Assembly: GCA_002270565.1 (NCBI GenBank)
Contig: NQMI01000050.1
Span: forward strand, 62,001-126,000
Direction of reading: 5' to 3'
From: Stenocarpella maydis
Taxonomy: Eukaryota > Ascomycota > Sordariomycetes > Diaporthales > Diaporthaceae
DNA length: 64,000 nt
A program made the position numbers and the translations under genes. Under the pieces are notes generated by a model, which did not search any database, was not told where the DNA came from, and was given only the letters and a program-made list of their open reading frames with translations. Each line of letters begins with the position of its first letter. Position 1 is the stretch's first letter. Of this stretch, positions 11,387 to 23,728 are shown in pieces.

Positions 11387-14078
11387 GGCAGATGCGAAGG
11401 GCGGTCGTATGCGTGCGCGGTGGTATACGAGTTGAGCAAAAGCAGGTACATCACAAGAGGATGGTCCCAGCTGGTGGCAGAAGCCAGGTCATTGGCAGCA
11501 CACGGCATCGTGGCGGGCACGACTCCGTGGGCGCGGGGCAAGAGACCTTCCTCTTCGGGAAATGGCTCGGAGGGGATTCCACCGATCACGGCGGCCCGCC
11601 CTCGGCCCTGTCCGGCGCCGTCAACGGCACGTCGCCCCTCCTCTTGCGGGTCGAGGTCGGCATGCAGGGTCAGCTGGGCCGGCCAGTCTCGGGTGCTGTG
11701 TGTCAATGGTGTCGTGCTGCTATTTGTGCGGCCACGACTACACTGTCGCCGAGAGAATGAATGCAACCTCCTGGAGGCTGGGCGCACGTCTCGACTTGGG
11801 GACTCGGGCTACGATACCAATCGCTACCGTCTCACAGAGGTGGCCTAGCCCCGTTGCGTGCGGCGTTGCTGGCAAGGAAGGGGTCGCCAACGCGAGGCGC
11901 CGCAGGGTACAGCCACAATCGAGCTCCGAAGCGCCCGGACACGATGCCATGCGTGCTTGTTTGCCTCGGAACATGGCCTGGTGAGCTCACAGCTTACTTT
12001 CCATGGGCTCCGAGGCACCGTGTCTCGGCTGAGAACGAAACCGTGCTCTGCAGGCTCACACGTCTCCACCGCATCAACCGCTGGTTGACTATTCTTTCTC
12101 TGTACATTTCCACATGGTCGCTGGTCTTTTCTCTGTGCATCATAGATCGGCCGATGGAGCAAGGTTTGACTTGTGAAACCAGCGATTCAGCGGTCTATTG
12201 CTTGCCATTTGCTCTGGTTGGAGGCGTAGAGGTCCGTGAGTGATCACGGGCCCAAGCAGGTTCCCCTCCGCGCTATTTTCCACCGAGCACAGTAATGAGT
12301 AAAATTTGGACACTGGCAGACGCAGATCTGGCCGACCAACAAGGAATGGTGCTGAAAGACGACTCGTTCAGGATACCTCAGCGCAGCTGTGCCCTCGTGG
12401 TCAGCCCGCCTCGTTAACTGGTCTCAGCCGGATTCAGCTAGAGCCGTCACGGCTGCAGTACCACGACGCTTTCGCCTGTTGAGGCTATCGGTCTTCCCAG
12501 TGCCATCCGGAGGTCACAGATCATGCAAGCGTCTCATAAACAGTACAAAAGGGGCGTGCTATCGCGGTGGCGATAGAACAGCGCAGACGAAGAATAGCCG
12601 AAGCAGTACAGCAGCTCCGAGCTGCCGGACGGGGCGAGCTAGCGATATCCTACCGGCGCAGGTAGGATCCAAGCCAAAGCCCTACCTACCCGACCTACCG
12701 TAACAACCAAACTTTCTTGGTTGGGCTTGGTTCTGCCGCCTCCCCCGGAGGCAAACAATAGCTTGAGTTGCAGGATCAACGACCGCTGGCCCGCAACGGG
12801 CAAGGCTGTGTATAAGGTGCCGCAGGCGTAGATGCTATCGACAGCAAATAATATGGTCGGCGCCGTACCAAGTTGCTGGCGACAGTGACAAATGGCTCGC
12901 ATGAGAGCAACCCGTTCGGGTGCTGGTTCTTAGCACTGTCGTAGGAGAGGGGTCAGTCTCGGACGGACGTGGTCGCGCCAGTTGGAGGACGCAGGCGCTG
13001 CGCTATGAAACCTTCCACACGCAAAATGTCACCCGGGAATGACCAGTCCGCAGGTTGGGGCGGCCCTCATCCGGTGAAGGATGACAGAGGACTTGTGCAG
13101 ACGGACAAAAGCGGCCGGCGTGGCGTTGGGCTGCCCAGATGGTCATATTGCCTTGTTGGTGCTGGTGTCGCGGCTGCTGGGTCGGGGTTTCTTGGGGTCG
13201 CATCTAGCATAGGCTGGAATTTCTGCGAGGGAAGGAGGTGGGACAAATCAAAACCCTGCCGAGCTGATGGACTCGAGGTCAGATGTGCCATGCTCGACCT
13301 ATATGCCATGTATCGGAGAATGAGACGACGGAGGATCCGCACTCTTGTGACGCAGGCTGCAGAGGTCTGCCAAGGTGGATACGACCCCGAAAGATATCCA
13401 AAGTCAAGCAGGCAGAACTGTTTTGTGTGCAAGGACGACTTTGCTTGCCTTTGTCTCTAGCCTGCCTACCCGACCGCCTGCCTGCCTGTGCAGGACGATG
13501 GGGATCATCAGGAGTGGGCTCAACTGATCGTCGGTCTGCCGGTCCGTGGGTGCAAATTTTCCTTCTTGACTCCATATCCTCCCCCCCCCCGGCTCTCTTC
13601 TTCTTCTGTCGTGTCTGACACTGCTTCAGTTATGCGGTGTCTCTGCCGCACAAAATCTTCCGATATGTCTCTGCTCGGGAGGGGAACCGACTCATGAAGT
13701 GGTTGGTATACCCGGGCCTGCCAGTCAGAGTAAGGGTGTTTGCGGAGGAAGGATAGGATGCTGGAGCCAGCCGAGCCAACCACTGGTGGGATCTGGGGGC
13801 CGTGTGCGCTTGTCCGGCTGGCTGGCAAATGGCTCACACTTTAATCAGGTAAGTAGGTCATCAGGTAGGTCAGAACGAGCAAGGTAATGGAGGAGGGTTG
13901 TTCGCAGGATGAGACTCGACTGGGACGCACAGGAGCAGCACGTAGCAGTGGCCGGTCCGCCTGACTTCTTATACCAATATCAAGGCGCATATCGCCGGAT
14001 GTGCATTGCACGCACGTAGTATGCATGCAGCCAGCCTCATCGAGCACTAGATGTTGTGATGTATCACCACTGTCTCTG

Positions 14079-14188
14079 CCCGTGGTCTGCCTGTGGTCTG
14101 CCTGTGGTCTGCCTGTGGTCTGCCTGTGGTCCGCCTGTGGTCCGCCTGTGGTCTGCCTGTGGTCCGCCTGTGGTCTACATGAGGTCTA
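14079..14188. repeat. 11-bp minisatellite, about 9-10 copies
   Basis: Unit CCTGTGGTCTG repeated in register from 14079, with C/T variants at the tenth base and two degenerate copies at the right end. No coding role is apparent. The unspaced units are not a CRISPR array. Confidence 0.9.
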
Positions 14189-15447
14189 CCTGAGGGAGTG
14201 CGCGATTGCATTATGTGTGGGTGCGTGTAACTTGGGTGCCTCAGATGGGTCTGGTGCAATACGGATCGGGTCTGCAAAGAGACAAGCTGGCGCCCACAAG
14301 TGGTAAGCGGTCTTCGGAGTGGTTGACCCTTGTTGGTGTTGGGGTACGAGTCAAGCCCCAGCACAGCATGGCCGGCGTGTGTTGGATCGAGGGAGGTTTA
14401 CCGTACCTAGCAGCCTAGATCATAGTATGTGCTGCTGGGCATGTATGTAGGGTGAGGTGGCTGGCATGTACCCGGCAGCACAGGTGGGAAATTTGTCCAC
14501 GGCGCTGGGCAGGCTGGCGAGCTGGCAGCTGGCTGGCGTAGCACTGTTTTGCTGGCGTCGATCTGTTGTTGACCCCGCAGAAAGCTGTGCGTTGTATCGG
14601 CGGGTCGAGATGGCAATTCACGAACGGGTGAGATGGCGGCAGCAGGGAGAGGAGGCAGAGGCTGCAGAGGAGGCCGGCGGGTTTCCTTGGCCCCGAGTCC
14701 TTTGTACATCAACATACCTACGGAGCACATAGTAGGCACATGATAACAGCTGGCTGGTCGGCGCGTCCCGCATTTCGTCGTGACTCTCTGCCTTGGACGG
14801 AGGCCGACGGCGGCCCTGCATGGGGGAGCTGTGGCCCCACATGAAGCAAGCTTCGTTGCGCCGTGCTGAGCTGTTCTGTTCTGTGCTGCAGGCGACAAGA
14901 GGGGGGAGGGACCATTGACAAGCTGGATTGCAGAGTGTGCTGTTGTACCATAGCAGAGGGCCGGATCTGGAGTGGTGCGTTGTGATGCTTGTGTTGTGTG
15001 CTTGCTATGCCGTGCGGGCACAGTATACCTGGAACTGTCGGTTCCGTCTGATGTCGTTCTCAGGACCCCTGCCGATGATCCCTTCGGTCCTGCAGCTTGA
15101 GCCAGTAGATAAGGCTCGATAAGACCTGACGGGTCCGACTGGCAGGGGATTTAATTGATTGTCTGTGTTCCCTGGCGCCAGGGACTTCCCTTCATTCCTC
15201 CATTCCTCCCTCCGTCCTTCCATCACATCTGACTTGTAACTTGCAATTGACAGACGACCGAGCCCTGTTCGCTATGTGCATACTTGCTCCAACGCCAACC
15301 AGGCCCCTCGGCTTAGCTCAGCTCAGCTCGACTCAAGACCCAAGCATGGCGTGCCAGCTGCCCTGCCGCCCAATCCTCTCGTCTGGGTCGAAGCGAAGAG
15401 GAAGCGAAAGAGGGGCCAACGGCATCCTGGGCCGCGGGTTCTGGGCT

Positions 15448-15496
15448 CAAAGCATCCAGGTCCAGGTCCAGGTCCATGTCCGGGTCCGGGTCCAGA
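15448..15496. repeat. 6-bp tandem repeat (CCAGGT / CCGGGT)
   Basis: Short array of CCAGGT units grading into CCGGGT units inside the gene-poor region. It is a simple repeat that creates an artificial Pro-Gly reading in one frame. Confidence 0.75.
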
Positions 15497-17123
15497 TGGC
15501 TCGCCAAGGGAGGGTCTGAGTGCATCCGGATGCAGAAAAGCCAGAGCTGATATTCCGACCATGTCAAAGTTCCGAAACCTGGAAGTGAACCTTGCCGAAG
15601 CTCGCAACGCTCGGCTGGCTGCTCTGACTCGGCTGGCGACCAGACGCTTCGCTTTTCTTCTCTCCCGTCAGCACGGCTTATTACCGCGGCACGGCCAAGG
15701 CAGCCAGAGGCGGGCGGGCGGGCATGCCAGTGAGGCAGGCAGTGGTTCGGCATTTTGCCCGTCATTTTCTTCCTCTCGTGCTGCCTCGTCTTTTTTTTTT
15801 TCCCCCCCTTGGTTGGCGCACCCACCATCCGACCCCGTCCATCCTGACGTGCAGCGCTGCTCCCACAGGACCTGTGGATTGACATTAGTATTACCCCGGC
15901 TCATATATATCCACCCACTGGTTTATCAGCTGCACCTCGTCAGTCAAGCAGCCAATCTGCCAGCCCGGCCCCGGCCATGCTCTCTGTGCTGGGCCATGAC
16001 CGCCATGCCGTTTGCTCCACGAATCATCGTCTCGGCGCCTCTGCTCACTGCGTATCTGCTCCGCGCCCCACGCTGAAACCCATGGGAGGGGGTGGGTAAG
16101 AACAGCCCGGAGTCCAGTCCAGACCAGGGTCACCAGCAGTCGCTTGCTTTTCTTCCTTTTCTCTTTGGTTTTCTTCTTCACCCTCCCTACCCTCGACTAG
16201 TGCAACACAACGCAGGGCGGCGCAAGGCAGCGCATTGCATCGCCTGGGGTCAACCTTGAGGTAGCAAATGTTTGGGTTACGGTTCAGTAGTGCAGCAGCC
16301 AGCTCTTGTGCCCCGTCACTATTACATAGTACGGAGGACTGACTTGTCACCGCACACACGCGCTACCAGACTACGACTATGAATGACATGGCCAACCCCA
16401 GCCAGGGCTTGCCCAGAGGCAGCTGGGTGGCTGGCTACTAAGGACACTACGTAGTCCGGGCAGTAACTTAGGTTGTGTTGTTTGGTGCATGGGTCCCTAC
16501 TTAACCGCCCTTCTGTCCTGCTACCAGTAATGCCGCTCGTGAGCAGCAGCCCCATCCGCATTCCCTTTCCATGGCCCCCCTCCCCTTGTCACGTATCTAC
16601 ATATAGCCCAACCAAGTCTCTGATCATGTCCTGTCCTTGTCCATGTCTGACCATATGTTCCGCCCCCTCCCCCTGTGTTGTTCATATCGGTAGCCTATGG
16701 TTTTTCGGTAAGGCAAAGGTCCCAGTCATTCCCAAGTTAGCTGGTCATTAACTCGTAATAAGTCTGTCGGTCAAATCCCAAGTCACTCACTCCAGCCTGG
16801 GCACTTATTATTGTCTTGGGGTAGATCACTTTCATCCAGGCTTCCAGTCGGCTCGTGAGGTCTGTAGTCTCTCCCGGAGGTTTGGGCTGGGGCCTCTGTA
16901 CAAGGGCGAAAGTCGGTTTATCACCACTGCATGAGATAGTACTCATCACTCACTTGTTCCCGTCAATCCCGGCCCCTTGTCTGCGCCAACATGTTGTTAT
17001 TACTGCGTCAAGTAGTGTACTCACAACAGCCCGGCCGCGCTCCACCTCTTTACCATCCCTGTGCGCTTGATGTTCCTCCCAACCGTCACGCTTCCCCTCC
17101 CTCGTCCCTCGTCCCCTGTGTGT

Positions 17124-17178
17124 GCCAGTGCCAGTGCCAGTGCCAGTCCCGGTCCCAGTCCCAGTCCCAGTCCCCAGT
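17124..17178. repeat. 6-bp tandem repeat (CAGTGC / CAGTCC)
   Basis: Tandem CAGTGC units turning into CAGTCC units, about nine in all, upstream of the RING-protein gene. Confidence 0.75.
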
Positions 17179-17824
17179 CTGGACGCTTCGGTGGTCTGGA
17201 TCTGAGGTGAACATGAACCCGAGCCGGACTGAGCTTCACTGAAGCAAGCTGCGCTGCCGCACTCACTGCACTGCGACACATGGACCCCTCCTCACTCTCC
17301 ACACATGACTGACGGACTGACTGCATTTCATCTGAGACTCTGGCGCCCCGTCTTTCCCACCTCCTGCCCTTTCTTCTTTTCTTCCTCCTCACCTGTTTTC
17401 CTCTCTCTCCGTCTGTTCTCTCGGCTGCTGGCCTCACACAACTTTTCATTGCGACACAGGGCATCACTGATGAGCACCAGTCAGCTCTACTCGTCCAAAC
17501 AAAAGGTCTACCCCTCGCCCACTGCCACCCTTCAGTGCCTCTACCACACTCCTCCGTCTGCTCTCCCCCGGCTCACGCAGTGTCTAGACCGCATCCGGCA
17601 GCTGGCCCACCTTGCCTTGACGACAACCAGCAGCAGCAGCACCATCACCACCACTTCTACTCCTACTACCACTACAACTACTCTTGCATGAACCATTCTT
17701 GTGAAGGCTGCGTGTTTGTTTCGTTTCCTGTGGGACCTGTGCTCATCACCTCTCAAGACCAACCCCTCCCCTCCCCTCCTGCAACCTTCAACCCTCAACC
17801 CTCGAGCTCCGGTCGTCGAGGTCC

Positions 17825-19633
17825 ATGCCGACTGACCGCCTGCCGGCCGTCGTCTCTCGGGCTACAGGAAGCAATAGCATGGATGAGGATGCCATGGACT
17901 ATGAAATGCAACATCACGGCCCTCACACACACGTAGGACCACGGGTAGGAGGAGGTTGCCCGGCACTGTCTGGCTGGCGAGGGGAACAGTATCGGAGCTT
18001 GTGGCAGGAGCACCGCGGCTGGGGCCAGCAGCAGTACTTCCCCCCAATCTCACCAGACGCCTTCCCACAACCTCAACACCAACACCCACAACAACACCCG
18101 ACCCCCTTCTTGCAGCACTGGCATCATGGCACCACAAACACCACAAACAGCGCCACAACATCAGCAACAGCGGCGGCAGCAGCCACCAGCACCACCACGC
18201 CCACACCGCATCTTGGCCTGCCAGCCTCGCGACCAGCCGATTCGAATTACGAGGGCTCATTTACCCACCAGATCCCAGACTTCAGCTCGCTACCTCCCCT
18301 CTCGGCCCACCAGCCCTACTCTTCCGTCACATTCGTCCCACCAGCACCACGGACCATGCAGAGGAATCCCCAGATACCCCAAGGCCCGGGGGACTTCCAA
18401 CACATCTTGCACTCTAACCAGACCAGCCCTGCCCCTACAACAGAACCCGTCGATGCCGATGTACATCAGCGCTCCGAATCTCAGCCCGCGCCTAGGGGAC
18501 CCAACCCTCCTGCATCCGCATCCCCCCCCGACCCTACCAGCACAGCCTCCACCCATGACAACGAGGGGAACAGGCCTTCTCACCCCTCGCACAACCCTCA
18601 GTCGCACCCAAATGCCCACGCATTCTCCCCCGGTCACCAGGATGTGAACATGCAGCCGCACGCGAGGCTCCCCCCGCCAACCCCGAACCAGAGGGTGATG
18701 CCTCGGGATTCTGCCGCGAGGAGAGCCACGGTTGCAGCGTACGGCTCGCGTGAGGCATTCGCTTCTTCGGCTTCGGCCTTTGCTGGCCTGAGATCTAGAA
18801 CAGGTGTGGTTTCCAGCGACGGAAACAGTGACACTCCGGGGTCCCCAGGCTCTAGTCTGGACGAGGACAGCGATCCGGACGAGGCCGGCCCCCGGTTCCA
18901 GTACGCCGGTCTGCGCAGTGTACGACAAGCCCAGCTCCTCCGTGGCCAGATGTCCAACAAGCGGGTCGCTTCGCAAAAGGCTATCAAGGCATTGCAGAAC
19001 GTGGAGATCGACAGTCTGCCCGAGAACGAGAGAAGTGAGGAAACCCACCCCCCCCCCTACGTCTCCCCACTCCGTTGTCTTTGTAGAGAGCTGACCAGTC
19101 AAAGCCTGCGTGATCTGCTACAATGATTTCGGTGTCGCCAGCCCGGAGGGCATCAACGAGCATCCACTACGTTTGCCCAAGTGTAAGCACGTCTTCGGTA
19201 ACCACTGCATCCTGAAGTGGTTTGAAGATGCCGATAGTTGCCCGTACTGCCGGGACAAGCTGCATTCGGAGCCCGCACCGCCGAGCAGGGACATGTTGCG
19301 CAGGACATACCAAGTCGCCAGGGGCGACGCGGAGCTGGGCATGCCTTCATACCGCAGGGCGATACAAGCTCTGAGGAGGGACTCTTCTGGCGTAGACATG
19401 TACCACCAGTACGCCATGTACCCACGTGGTGTCCAGCCTCACCCCCCCGAGGGCTCCCACAGAGATGCTTTAGCTTCTGGAGAGCGCCGAGCACCGCCCG
19501 AGGACCCAAGTGACACTCAGCGGAGACAACGCCCACGACACGACCCTTCAATGGCTTATGATCGGCGGCATGGCGGCATGCTCCTCGCTAGCGCCGTCAG
19601 TGAACAGAGATATGATCCTTCGAACACTGCCTC

Positions 19634-19669
<36 letters not shown>

Positions 19670-20228
19670 CAGTTCGGTCAGTCAGCCTCTCTCCCCATCC
19701 CTTCCGCTGAACTCGCGGCAGCCCGGTCACCTGCATGACATGAGGCCTCAGAGAATTCAGGAGGACATGCCTAACTTGCAACAGCCAATCTTCCGACGTG
19801 CATCCAACACGTCGCAGCCAGTCTTTCCACGCGCATCCAACATGCCACATCAGACGCAGGCTGCCAACCACCCTGTCACACTCGCGCCTCTAGGACCCAA
19901 TTCTTCAGGCTTCGCGGGCTACGTGCCTTCAAGCCCTCCCGCGGGCAGCTCTATAGGCGCTTACCCTTCAACACTACCGCATGCGGGAAATTATCCCAAC
20001 TACTCAGGCCCGCTCGGTGGTGGCGGCCTGCAGGCCCCGACATCAGCGGAGCTTCCGCCCCCAACATCGTTTCCAGGGCCACCACCTCCTCCCTCGGCCT
20101 TTACTCAACAACTACCTCACTTGAATCAGTTTCGGAGCCCTGCATACACACCATTCAACTTCCTGGAGTATGGGCGGGCAGATGGGGCGATGTCATTTGG
20201 GAATAATGGATTCTATGCTCCTAACTAG
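17825..20228 (+). CDS. RING-type zinc finger protein, probable E3 ubiquitin ligase
   Basis: Two exons, 17825-19034 and 19099-20228 (64-bp GTGAGG...CAG intron), give about 779 residues. The RING starts at KACVICYNDFG (Cys407, Cys410), continues with LPKCKHVFGNHC (Cys432, His434, His439, Cys440) and ends SCPYCRDK (Cys451, Cys454). The usual fifth ligand position is Gly437, with His439 close by, a pattern common in fungal members. The ~400 residues before the RING and ~300 after it are disordered and rich in Pro, Gln, Ser and His, with a run of 11 Gln at about 19636-19668. Start is uncertain: a second in-frame ATG at 17879 follows a CTACAG sequence that could be a 5'-leader splice site. No substrate can be inferred. 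Confidence 0.85.
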
Positions 20229-21768
20229 TACTAGGGAACGCTGAAATGCGAGCCTTCGCATCTAGCTTCTACAAGTCACACCACCAGTCAAGCAGACGAA
20301 GGAGACAACACGGGAATATTTTATTCCTGACACACCATCTCAGCGAATTGAGCATTTAGGCGCTTACGTAGTCTACGAGATTCAGAGGAGGACGTGAGGA
20401 AGAGCTTATCTGCGAACGGAAACACGACGAAATGGCTCGAAAGTCAGCCACTCACTCGGGCAGTAATAATTCTCAGAGGAGAGAGAGGAGGGGGCGATTT
20501 TTTATTTCAATTTCCTTTTTTTTTGGTTTTTTTTTTTTTTTTTTTTTTTTTTTGGCAAGGATGCATTGGTTTTTGAGGGGGCATGGGGCATAGCGCAACA
20601 TCGGCGTCGTCGGCATATAGATCAGCATTTCTTTTTCTTTTCAACCTGACCCGCCGAGGTCTATCTGGGGATGCAGCGAGGTCTGCCTTCTTGCGGTTAC
20701 CAGCAGCCCCGCACTTGACCGATTCTACGTAACATATTTGTTTTCTGTCATTCGAGCGGCATGGGCGTCGGCATAACGAGGGCGGTGTTGGTAGTTTTAT
20801 TCCTTTTCCCACCACGTAAACAGGAGTTCCGGTTGCAATCAGAGATGGACTCGGGAGGTGGTTTTTTACGTACAAATTCCGAGGGATCGGTAGCTTAGGT
20901 TGATTTACATTACAATGGAAGAAGCAATTCTCCTCTTGGTACCGGCCGGTGGGTGTCTGCGACAGAGGGACGCGAGGCTGTGCCGCAGTAGATGCATCGT
21001 GTGCTCTTGGGCCTCCGTGATGTGTTATCAATTCCAGTGCAAGGGCGAGGCAGATATGCTCTCACACGTGAGACTCGTAAACCAACCTGGTCCGAGGAGC
21101 GAAGGATGCAGTCGATCCTAAGCCAACCTGACATCCGAGATGGTAGGTTCTCGACTGGCGAAGCACTATGTTCGGTAGGTAAACTGCCTTGAACATGAAA
21201 GGGGCCGCATAGTCTAATAGGCCATTGGGAATGGTATATGTACGGCCAGGCTACACGTACAGGTTGCGGAAGAGCAAAGCATGAAGACGCAGTGTTCCCA
21301 ACGGGACACCGACATTGCCAATATCCTCGTTCAAGGCAGGCCCCTGTTGGGACGATTACTCTGTACTCCTCATCAGAATCTTGCTAAACCGTCATTCCAT
21401 CTTCTCTCGCCCCAGAGCAGCACCTTCTGCAATCTCGATCCGATCTGGCATAGTACGAGGTCTAGCTGTAGACCAGGCCTTGAATCACGAGACGCTTCTC
21501 TACGCCACTGTGTCTTAGTATGCGATGTGAAGTGCACAATGTAAAACGAAAGTCCCTCAAAGCAAAAAGTCGACAACGCCTAGCTACCATGCCACGTAAC
21601 CCAACAAGCGAGGAAGATGTTTAGACAATCAGTGCTGTAATGCTCTCCGTTTCTTGTCTCTGATTTCCCGCCGGTCCATCTACCGGACATGCCCATTCAT
21701 GGTCTCCCAGATCCATCCCAGCCGTGCAAGCAATTCGTGCAACATCACCGAGTCTGACGCTCACCCGG
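20229..21768. other. Intergenic region between convergent RING gene and RAD51
   Basis: Holds 3' regions of both flanking genes and a T-rich tract at 20516-20553 (two T-runs split by GG). No coding frame with recognisable features was found. Confidence 0.5.
20516..20553. repeat. Poly-T tract
   Basis: Two T-runs (about 9 and 27 bases) separated by GG in the region between the convergent RING gene and RAD51 gene. Confidence 0.85.
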
Positions 21769-22983
21769 CTATCTGTCCATCTTCTCCATGTCCTTGGGTG
21801 AAGGGTCACCAATGCCGTCCTCCTGGATGGCAAACAGGCAATCAGCCTCGGGGAGGCAAGGGCTGTCGTATATCTTCGCAATACGAGTCTCGCCACGGCC
21901 CTTCTTCAGGCTGAGACGGGTTGTGGAAGCATGGGCAATAATGTTCCCGCCGATGGGCTTCTTGGGGTCTGGATTGAACATGGAAGAAGGGCCTCCGTCC
22001 ACCTGGGCAACAACCTGGTTTGTTATGACAACGGCAATTCCGAACTCGTCTGCAAGGCGTTGCAGAGTGCGCATGAACTTGGCCAGATGTGTCTGCCGGC
22101 TGCTAAGCTCTCCTCGACCCAGGAAATCGGTCCGGTACAGTGAGGTGGCGGAGTCCACAACGAGAAGAGAGAACCTGGTCTCACACATCATGGCTGCAGC
22201 CTGGTTAAGGAGCTGCAGCTGATGGTCGGAGTTGTAGGCTCGCGCATATGCAACATTGTCAAGCACCTCCTCGCCGGACAGGCCATAGCGATTTGCAACG
22301 GACAGCAGGCGCACGGGTCGGAAGGTCCCTTCGGTGTCGATGTAGAGACACTTGCCCTCACCACCGCCCATGTCGAAGGGCAGCTGACAGGTGACGGCCA
22401 GGGTGTGGCAGATTTGCGACTTGCCGGTACGGAACTCACCAAAGATCTCGGTGACACTGCCAGTCTCAATACCCCCAGCAAGAAGAGTGTCGAGGTTCTT
22501 GGAGCCGGTGGAGATGGAAATCAGCTCGCTACGGCGCTGATGCATCTCTGTGGCGGTAGTGAAGCCCATGGGAACAAGCTTTGATGCTGTGCGTCAGAGT
22601 CAGTATTGGTGGGCGCGAATGGGCGTATGATTGATAGATGCACGGTTGGACATTTGGATTTTGGGATGTGGAGGTGTACCTTCTTCGAGGATCTTCCTTG
22701 CCTTCTGCTCGGATATGCCTTTGATCTGCTCGATGTTCCTCTGTGGCGTGTAAGCCACAGACTCGACCGTGTTGTAGCCGCCATTTACGATGAGCTGGAT
22801 ATCACGTTTGGTGAGACCTCCAAGACCCTGCACGGCGGAAGCTTGTCAGAAATAGGCTCGTGAAAAGACAGTTTGGTTGTCAGGACTCGCCTCGAGAGCT
22901 GCCACGGGTGTTGGGGCACCTGGGCCGGTCATGCTCTCATCGCCTGCCTGCGCCTCATCGTACTCCTCCTCTGTCTGGGTCAT
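21769..22983 (-). CDS. RAD51: DNA repair recombinase RAD51
   Basis: Three exons on the minus strand, 22983-22891, 22827-22680 and 22586-21769, give 352 residues, almost the length of Neurospora MEI-3. The protein forms ATP-dependent filaments on single-stranded DNA and drives strand exchange in homologous recombination. Seen: N-terminal helix-hairpin-helix region ([20 protein letters not shown]), Walker A GEFRTGKS at residues 130-137 and Walker B LLVVDS ending at Asp225. Also present are the L1/L2 region and a C-terminal [11 protein letters not shown] motif. The [10 protein letters not shown] and ARAYNSDHQ words are diagnostic for Rad51 rather than Rad55/57; the lack of meiosis-specific Dmc1 words makes Rad51 the better call. 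Intron 1 begins with GCGAGT (GC donor); no GT donor nearby keeps the frame. Confidence 0.95.
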
Positions 22984-23020
22984 CTTGGTGATGGTTTCTC
23001 TGGAGGTTCTTTTTCTTTCT

Positions 23021-23056
<36 letters not shown>

Positions 23057-23728
23057 TTTTTTTTTTTGTTTTTGAGAATGACGAACTGGGAGACTCGGGC
23101 CAAACGAAACAATCGCAGTCACAATTTTGGAGTGGTGCGTGCTGGGTCTTGGTCGAGGCAATGCTGGTGGCGAAAGTCGTCCTAGGTGTGAGCAGAAGTG
23201 TTGACGCGACGGAGAGAGCGCGACGCGCATGACCGACGTCAGGAAAGAGGGTCTATGGGAAACAGGCAAGCGCCAGGTCACATGTGTGCCTGCCGTTCAG
23301 CCGCTCGGTGCACCGTGCGGGCAGCAGGATCTATCCACCTTCCCCGTTGTGGTGTACACTAAGTACTATGTACTCCGTACAGTACTTACGCACATGTATG
23401 TACATGGCATTGTGTAGATCCAGCTGTGGTGGAGCCTGCCCAATAACTCTGAAGTATGGGTCGACCCATCCCAGATCTCCCGTCTCCGTCTTCGTACCAT
23501 GTATGAACGCGATGCTATCAATGCTATGCCATCCTGGGTGATCCAACATGCCCCTCTTGTGTTTAGTGTACGACGACTCCTCCAAGCTTCCCCATCATCT
23601 TCAGACCGTCACTTGGTCTTGTTCTGAATGCTACGAGTCGCCCTGAACCGGAACCATTCATCCTCAACCCATAACCGCAGCCACACCAGCGCGTCCACGA
23701 CAGATGCTGGGGAGGCCCCGGATTTGCA
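22984..23728. promoter_or_regulatory. Shared divergent promoter region of RAD51 and RAD17
   Basis: 745 bases separate the start codons of two DNA-repair genes pointing away from each other. Close to the RAD51 start lies a CTTT/T-rich microsatellite (23009-23067). An exact TACTCCGTAC word is at 23371-23380. No defined transcription-factor site could be assigned. Confidence 0.6.
23009..23067. repeat. CTTT microsatellite and T-run
   Basis: About ten CTTT units running into a T-run, located 26-84 bases upstream of the RAD51 start codon. On the RAD51 strand it reads AAAG, so it lies in the transcribed leader or core promoter. Confidence 0.9.

Larger units (their letters stand above)
11387..17824. 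other. Long gene-poor region (6.4 kb)
   Basis: No open frame here shows a recognisable domain, splice-joined continuation or consistent composition. Frames up to 266 codons (15276-16076) are low-complexity Gly/Pro/Arg and Ser readings of GC-rich DNA. The stretch contains minisatellites (listed separately) and several pyrimidine tracts. Its last 2 kb is probably the promoter and leader of the RING-protein gene. A non-coding transcript cannot be excluded. Confidence 0.45.

Noticed and set aside
14079..14188. CRISPR-like array
   Set aside because: Units are contiguous 11-mers without spacers, in a fungal genome.
15276..16076. 266-codon open frame in the gene-poor region
   Set aside because: Composition is low-complexity Gly/Pro/Arg and Ser dictated by tandem repeats and GC richness; no domain and no splice-linked continuation.
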